A DNA stretch of 7,600 bases, from the NCBI GenBank assembly GCA_021159785.1, contig JAGHDU010000248.1:1-7600 (forward strand). Direction: 5' to 3'. Origin of the DNA: Staphylothermus sp. (GTDB lineage Archaea; Thermoproteota; Thermoprotei_A; Sulfolobales; Desulfurococcaceae). Below the pieces are notes generated by a model. The model was not told the origin of the DNA. It saw nothing but the letters and a program-made list of their open reading frames with translations, and did no database searches. Each line of letters begins with the position of its first letter. Within the stretch, counting starts at the first letter, position 1. This document shows positions 4,352 through 7,600 of this stretch, piece by piece. Made by a program: the position numbers and the translations under genes.

Positions 4352-7300
4352 ATGGATTTGCCCGTGATCGGGAAAATTAGTGGGCAGTATAACCAGTTTA
4401 AGGTCGAGGAATGGGTTAAGAAGTTTTGGGAAGAAAATGAAGTTTATAGACTAGTTAAAGAAAAATCATTGAAATCACCTGTTAAGTTTAACTTTATAGA
4501 TGGTCCACCGTATCCCAGCGGCGATGTCCCCCATATAGGAACAGCTTGGAATAAAACTCTAAAGGACGTTGTTCTCCGATATAAGAGGATGCGTGGATAT
4601 AACGTATTTGATATTCCAGGATATGATTGTCACGGATTACCTATTGAGGTAAAAGTGGAGCAGAAACTCGGTATTAAAGTTAAGAGGGAAATAGAGGAAA
4701 GACTTGGTGTTGATCGATTCGTTAATGAGTGTAAGAAATTAGCACTTACTAATCTCCAATCTTTGACAAAATGGTTCAAAGAAATAGGAGTGTTCATGGA
4801 TTGGGAAAACCCATACCTCACACTTAAAGATGAATATATCGAGGCAGGATGGTGGCTAATCAAAAAGGCTGATGAACAAGGACTACTAGAGAGAGAACAG
4901 AGAGTTGTTTATTGGTGTCCACGTTGTTCGACCACTCTTGCTGAGTACGAAGTAGAGTATCATGAACTAATTGATCCAAGTATATATGTTAAATTCAAGG
5001 TTAGAGGGAAAGAGAATGAATATTTATTGATCTGGACAACTACTCCATGGACTCTCCCAGCTAATACATTCGTAATGGCTCATCCAGACGAGATATATGT
5101 TAGAGTAAGAGTTGGTAAAGAGATTTACATCTTAGCGAAAGCGAGATTGGAGAAGGTAATGGAAGAAGCCAAGATCACTAACTATGAGATAATAGAAGAA
5201 TTCAAAGGTAAAGATCTTGAAGGATTAGAATATGATCATCCATTAATGGATATAGTACCATTACAAAAAGAACTCGCTAAATACCATAAAGTTGTTATGG
5301 CTCCTGAGTTCGTTACTACATACGAAGGTACAGGATTAGTTCACGCCGCACCTGGACACGGTATGGAGGACTTCATTGTAGCAAGGAGGATAGGTCTAGA
5401 ATTAATAGCGTCACCAGTAGATGATGAAGGTAAGTTTACCAAAATTGCTGGTAAGTATCATGGAATGTATGTACGAGACGCTAACCCGGAAATAATAAAG
5501 GATCTCATAGAAAGGGACGCATTATTAGTTGCAGGCAAGATTAAACACAAATATCCAGTGTGTTGGAGATGTAAAACACCAGTCGTGATGAGAGCTACAT
5601 ATCAATGGGTACTTAGAGTAACTAGGCTCAAGGATAAGTTAATTGAGGAAGTCAAAAAGGTCAACTGGATACCAGAATGGGCACTTGATAGAATTATGCA
5701 CATGCTCGAGAATCTCCAGGATTGGGTTTTATCTAGGCAAAGATATTGGGGTACACCACTCCCAATATGGTTATGTCCTGAAGGTCACAAAGTAGTGGTC
5801 GGGAGCATAAAGGAACTAGAAGAGCTAAGTGGTAAGAGGCCCAAAGAACTACATAGACCATGGATTGATCAGATAGAATTTGGGTGCCCAATATGTGGAA
5901 AGCCAATGAAAAGAGTACCAGACGTCATAGATGTATGGTTTGACAGTGGAATATCATTCTTCGCTGCCAAAGGACACCCAGAGAAACTCAGCTGGGAAGA
6001 CATATACATGGACTTCATAGTTGAGGGCCACGATCAAACACGTGGATGGTTCTTCTCACTCCTAAGATCAGGCGTTCTTGGATTTGGCAAAGCACCATAC
6101 AAGAACGTCTTAGTTCACGGATTCGCATTAGATGAACACGGTAGGGAGATGCACAAAAGTCTGGGCAACTATGTTGGAACAGATGAAGCCATAAGAAGGG
6201 TTGGCAGAGATCCCCTGAGGTTCTGGGTATTACAAAACACCGTATGGGAGGACCTGAGATTTTCATGGAAGGGTATCGAGGAAATTAAAAGAGATTTATC
6301 AATAGCGTGGAACACCTTTGTATTTGCATCAACATACATGAACCTAGATAAATATGATCCAACAGAACATAGAGTCGAAGACTACCTAGAACACCTAAGG
6401 CCAGAAGATAGATGGTTATTATCAAGAATAAATAGATTAGTAAAGGAAGTAACGGAAGCTCTTGATAACTATAGACTACACGAAGCAGCTAGAAAATTAA
6501 GAAGATTCATAGTCGAAGACGTCAGCCACTGGTACATTAGACTAATAAGACCAAGAGTCTGGGTAGAAGAAAATACTCCAGACAAACTAGCAGCCTATAC
6601 TGTGTTATACTACACTCTATGGAGATGGTTAATAATGATGGCACCATTCACACCATTCTTTGCAGAAAAGATTTACCAAGAAGTATTCAGAAAGACTGAT
6701 CCAGAACTACCTGTATCAGTACATCTACTTGACTGGCCAGTCGTTGAGTCAAAGTATATTGGTGATGAGTTAGAGAAAGTTATGGATGTTGTTAGAGAGA
6801 TATATGAAGCATCAGCAGCAGCTCGTATGAAAGCAGGTATAAAGTTAAGACAGCCAGTAAAATCATTAACGGTATATACTGATAGAGAAGAGATCAAGTC
6901 TATTGTCGGGAAATATAAGGATCTAATCACTAGACTCACAAACGTTAAAGAAGTAGAAGCCAAACCCATAAGTGAGCTAGGAGTACTTGTCAAATACCGT
7001 GTCTCACCAATATATAGAATCCTGGGACCATTATACAAGAAATTAGCTAAGAAAGTAATCGCGTACATCGAAGAACACCAAGAAGAGATCGCCAAAGACA
7101 TCATAGCGAAAGGAACACATGAAACTGTTGTTGAGGGAGGAAAGATAACAATTACAAAAGAACAAGTAACCATAACACCAACATACATGGAGGGCTACAG
7201 CGTAGAAGACAGAGAATGGGGAAGCGTAGCAATAAACACAAAACTATCCAGAGAAGAAATAGCAGAAGGACTAGCAAGAGACATCGTGAGAAGAATACAA

Positions 7301-7546
7301 GTAATGAGAAAAGAACTAAACCTACCACTCGATGCCAAAATAGAAACCTACATCTATGCACCAAAAGAACACATAGACTTATTAAAAGACCACATAGAAT
7401 ACATCAAGAATGAAACTAGAACGATAGATCTAGTCTTTACTCCTAACGAAGAAGAAGTTAGAAACATCCAGGGATACACTAAAGAATGGGAAATACAAGG
7501 AGAGAAATACATTATAGTGATAAGAAAAGCAAACAATCAATCGTAA
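4352..7546 (+). CDS. ileS: Isoleucyl-tRNA synthetase, archaeal type
   Basis: Charges tRNA-Ile with isoleucine at the cost of ATP and edits misactivated valine; cytosolic monomer. It is complete at 1064 residues, normal for archaeal forms. In order: the class I catalytic start with FIDGPPYPSGDVPHIGTAW (48-66), the HIGH motif reading HIGT at 61-64, and GYDCHGLPIE (90-99), which separates IleRS from ValRS and LeuRS. Then come a zinc knuckle CPRC (189-192), the CP1 editing domain with WTTTPWTLPAN (228-238) and GTGLVHAAPGHGMED (326-340; D340 is the expected editing aspartate), and further CxxC pairs at 404/407 and 512/515. SRQRYWGTPLPIW (461-473) and DVWFDSG (527-533) follow. The KMSKS loop reads EMHKS at 599-603, keeping the second lysine K602. 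The helical anticodon-binding domain (about 680-800) and the archaeal/eukaryotic-style C-terminal domain (about 830-1060) complete it. The ATG at 4352 follows GGAG by only 3 nt; TTG at 4358 or GTG at 4364 would be better spaced, so the start could be 2-4 codons later. It appears monocistronic and divergent from the ABC operon. Confidence 0.97.
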   Translation: MDLPVIGKISGQYNQFKVEEWVKKFWEENEVYRLVKEKSLKSPVKFNFIDGPPYPSGDVPHIGTAWNKTLKDVVLRYKRMRGYNVFDIPGYDCHGLPIEVKVEQKLGIKVKREIEERLGVDRFVNECKKLALTNLQSLTKWFKEIGVFMDWENPYLTLKDEYIEAGWWLIKKADEQGLLEREQRVVYWCPRCSTTLAEYEVEYHELIDPSIYVKFKVRGKENEYLLIWTTTPWTLPANTFVMAHPDEIYVRVRVGKEIYILAKARLEKVMEEAKITNYEIIEEFKGKDLEGLEYDHPLMDIVPLQKELAKYHKVVMAPEFVTTYEGTGLVHAAPGHGMEDFIVARRIGLELIASPVDDEGKFTKIAGKYHGMYVRDANPEIIKDLIERDALLVAGKIKHKYPVCWRCKTPVVMRATYQWVLRVTRLKDKLIEEVKKVNWIPEWALDRIMHMLENLQDWVLSRQRYWGTPLPIWLCPEGHKVVVGSIKELEELSGKRPKELHRPWIDQIEFGCPICGKPMKRVPDVIDVWFDSGISFFAAKGHPEKLSWEDIYMDFIVEGHDQTRGWFFSLLRSGVLGFGKAPYKNVLVHGFALDEHGREMHKSLGNYVGTDEAIRRVGRDPLRFWVLQNTVWEDLRFSWKGIEEIKRDLSIAWNTFVFASTYMNLDKYDPTEHRVEDYLEHLRPEDRWLLSRINRLVKEVTEALDNYRLHEAARKLRRFIVEDVSHWYIRLIRPRVWVEENTPDKLAAYTVLYYTLWRWLIMMAPFTPFFAEKIYQEVFRKTDPELPVSVHLLDWPVVESKYIGDELEKVMDVVREIYEASAAARMKAGIKLRQPVKSLTVYTDREEIKSIVGKYKDLITRLTNVKEVEAKPISELGVLVKYRVSPIYRILGPLYKKLAKKVIAYIEEHQEEIAKDIIAKGTHETVVEGGKITITKEQVTITPTYMEGYSVEDREWGSVAINTKLSREEIAEGLARDIVRRIQVMRKELNLPLDAKIETYIYAPKEHIDLLKDHIEYIKNETRTIDLVFTPNEEEVRNIQGYTKEWEIQGEKYIIVIRKANNQS

Positions 7547-7564
7547 ATGTCAAGAACAAGAAAA

Positions 7565-7585
7565 TCCTTTTCTATACTCTCTTCT
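7565..7585 (+). terminator. Possible pyrimidine-rich terminator after ileS
   Basis: Starting 18 nt past the ileS stop there is a tract of 19 pyrimidines and only two A residues with a TTTT run (7568-7571), the kind of T-rich signal used by archaeal RNA polymerase. No stem-loop precedes it. The remaining bases to the window end show no supported gene on the plus strand. Confidence 0.35.
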
Positions 7586-7600
7586 GAATCACTATAAAAA

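Noticed and set aside
6673..7188. Minus-strand open frame of 171 codons inside ileS
   Set aside because: Antisense of the anticodon-binding and C-terminal domains of IleRS, whose coding frame is unquestionable.
7547..7597. Tiny plus-strand frame starting ATG right after the ileS stop (16 codons)
   Set aside because: Too short, with no family resemblance, and it runs through the pyrimidine tract that looks like a terminator.

Overview
The window looks like part of the chromosome of a hyperthermophilic crenarchaeon, probably of the Desulfurococcales. A Staphylothermus-like genome would fit, but that name is an inference from memory. The support is: AT-rich DNA; archaeal-type Shine-Dalgarno boxes (GGTGA) 5-7 nt before start codons; TATA-like boxes about 40-50 nt before the first genes of transcripts; ATA/AGA/AGG-rich codon use; and an archaeal-type isoleucyl-tRNA synthetase. 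Five protein-coding genes are well supported and cover nearly all of the window. I saw no tRNA or rRNA gene, insertion sequence, CRISPR array or long repeat.

Layout, left to right. (1) Bases 2-1153, + strand: the 3' part of a SAMHD1-like HD-domain phosphohydrolase, cut by the left window edge. (2) Bases 1169-1498, - strand: a small 109-residue protein, convergent with the HD gene and separated from it by only 15 nt. It is possibly a divergent SocA/YwgA-like (Panacea) winged-helix protein. (3) Bases 1567-4171, - strand: a tight three-gene operon, transcribed leftwards, for an ABC-2 type transporter. The ATPase comes first, then two different but related membrane subunits, with gaps of 1 and 6 nt and each downstream Shine-Dalgarno box lying in the end of the gene before it. 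(4) Bases 4172-4351: a 180-nt divergent control region with a promoter in each direction and a cluster of five GGATT/AATCC elements between them. (5) Bases 4352-7546, + strand: ileS, isoleucyl-tRNA synthetase, complete. (6) Bases 7547-7600: a short tail with a pyrimidine-rich possible terminator.

The three ABC genes should make one membrane complex, with two ATPase copies and a heterodimer of the two permeases, exporting an unknown substrate. ileS is housekeeping, and the HD protein probably acts on nucleotides; neither has an obvious functional link to the transporter. I found no convincing new multi-gene system. The points most worth a second look are the GGATT/AATCC cluster between the two divergent promoters, the departures from the class I signature motifs in IleRS (HIGT for HIGH and EMHKS for KMSKS), the uncharacterised 109-residue protein with a perfect palindrome just before its start codon, and the missing Q-loop glutamine in the ABC ATPase.
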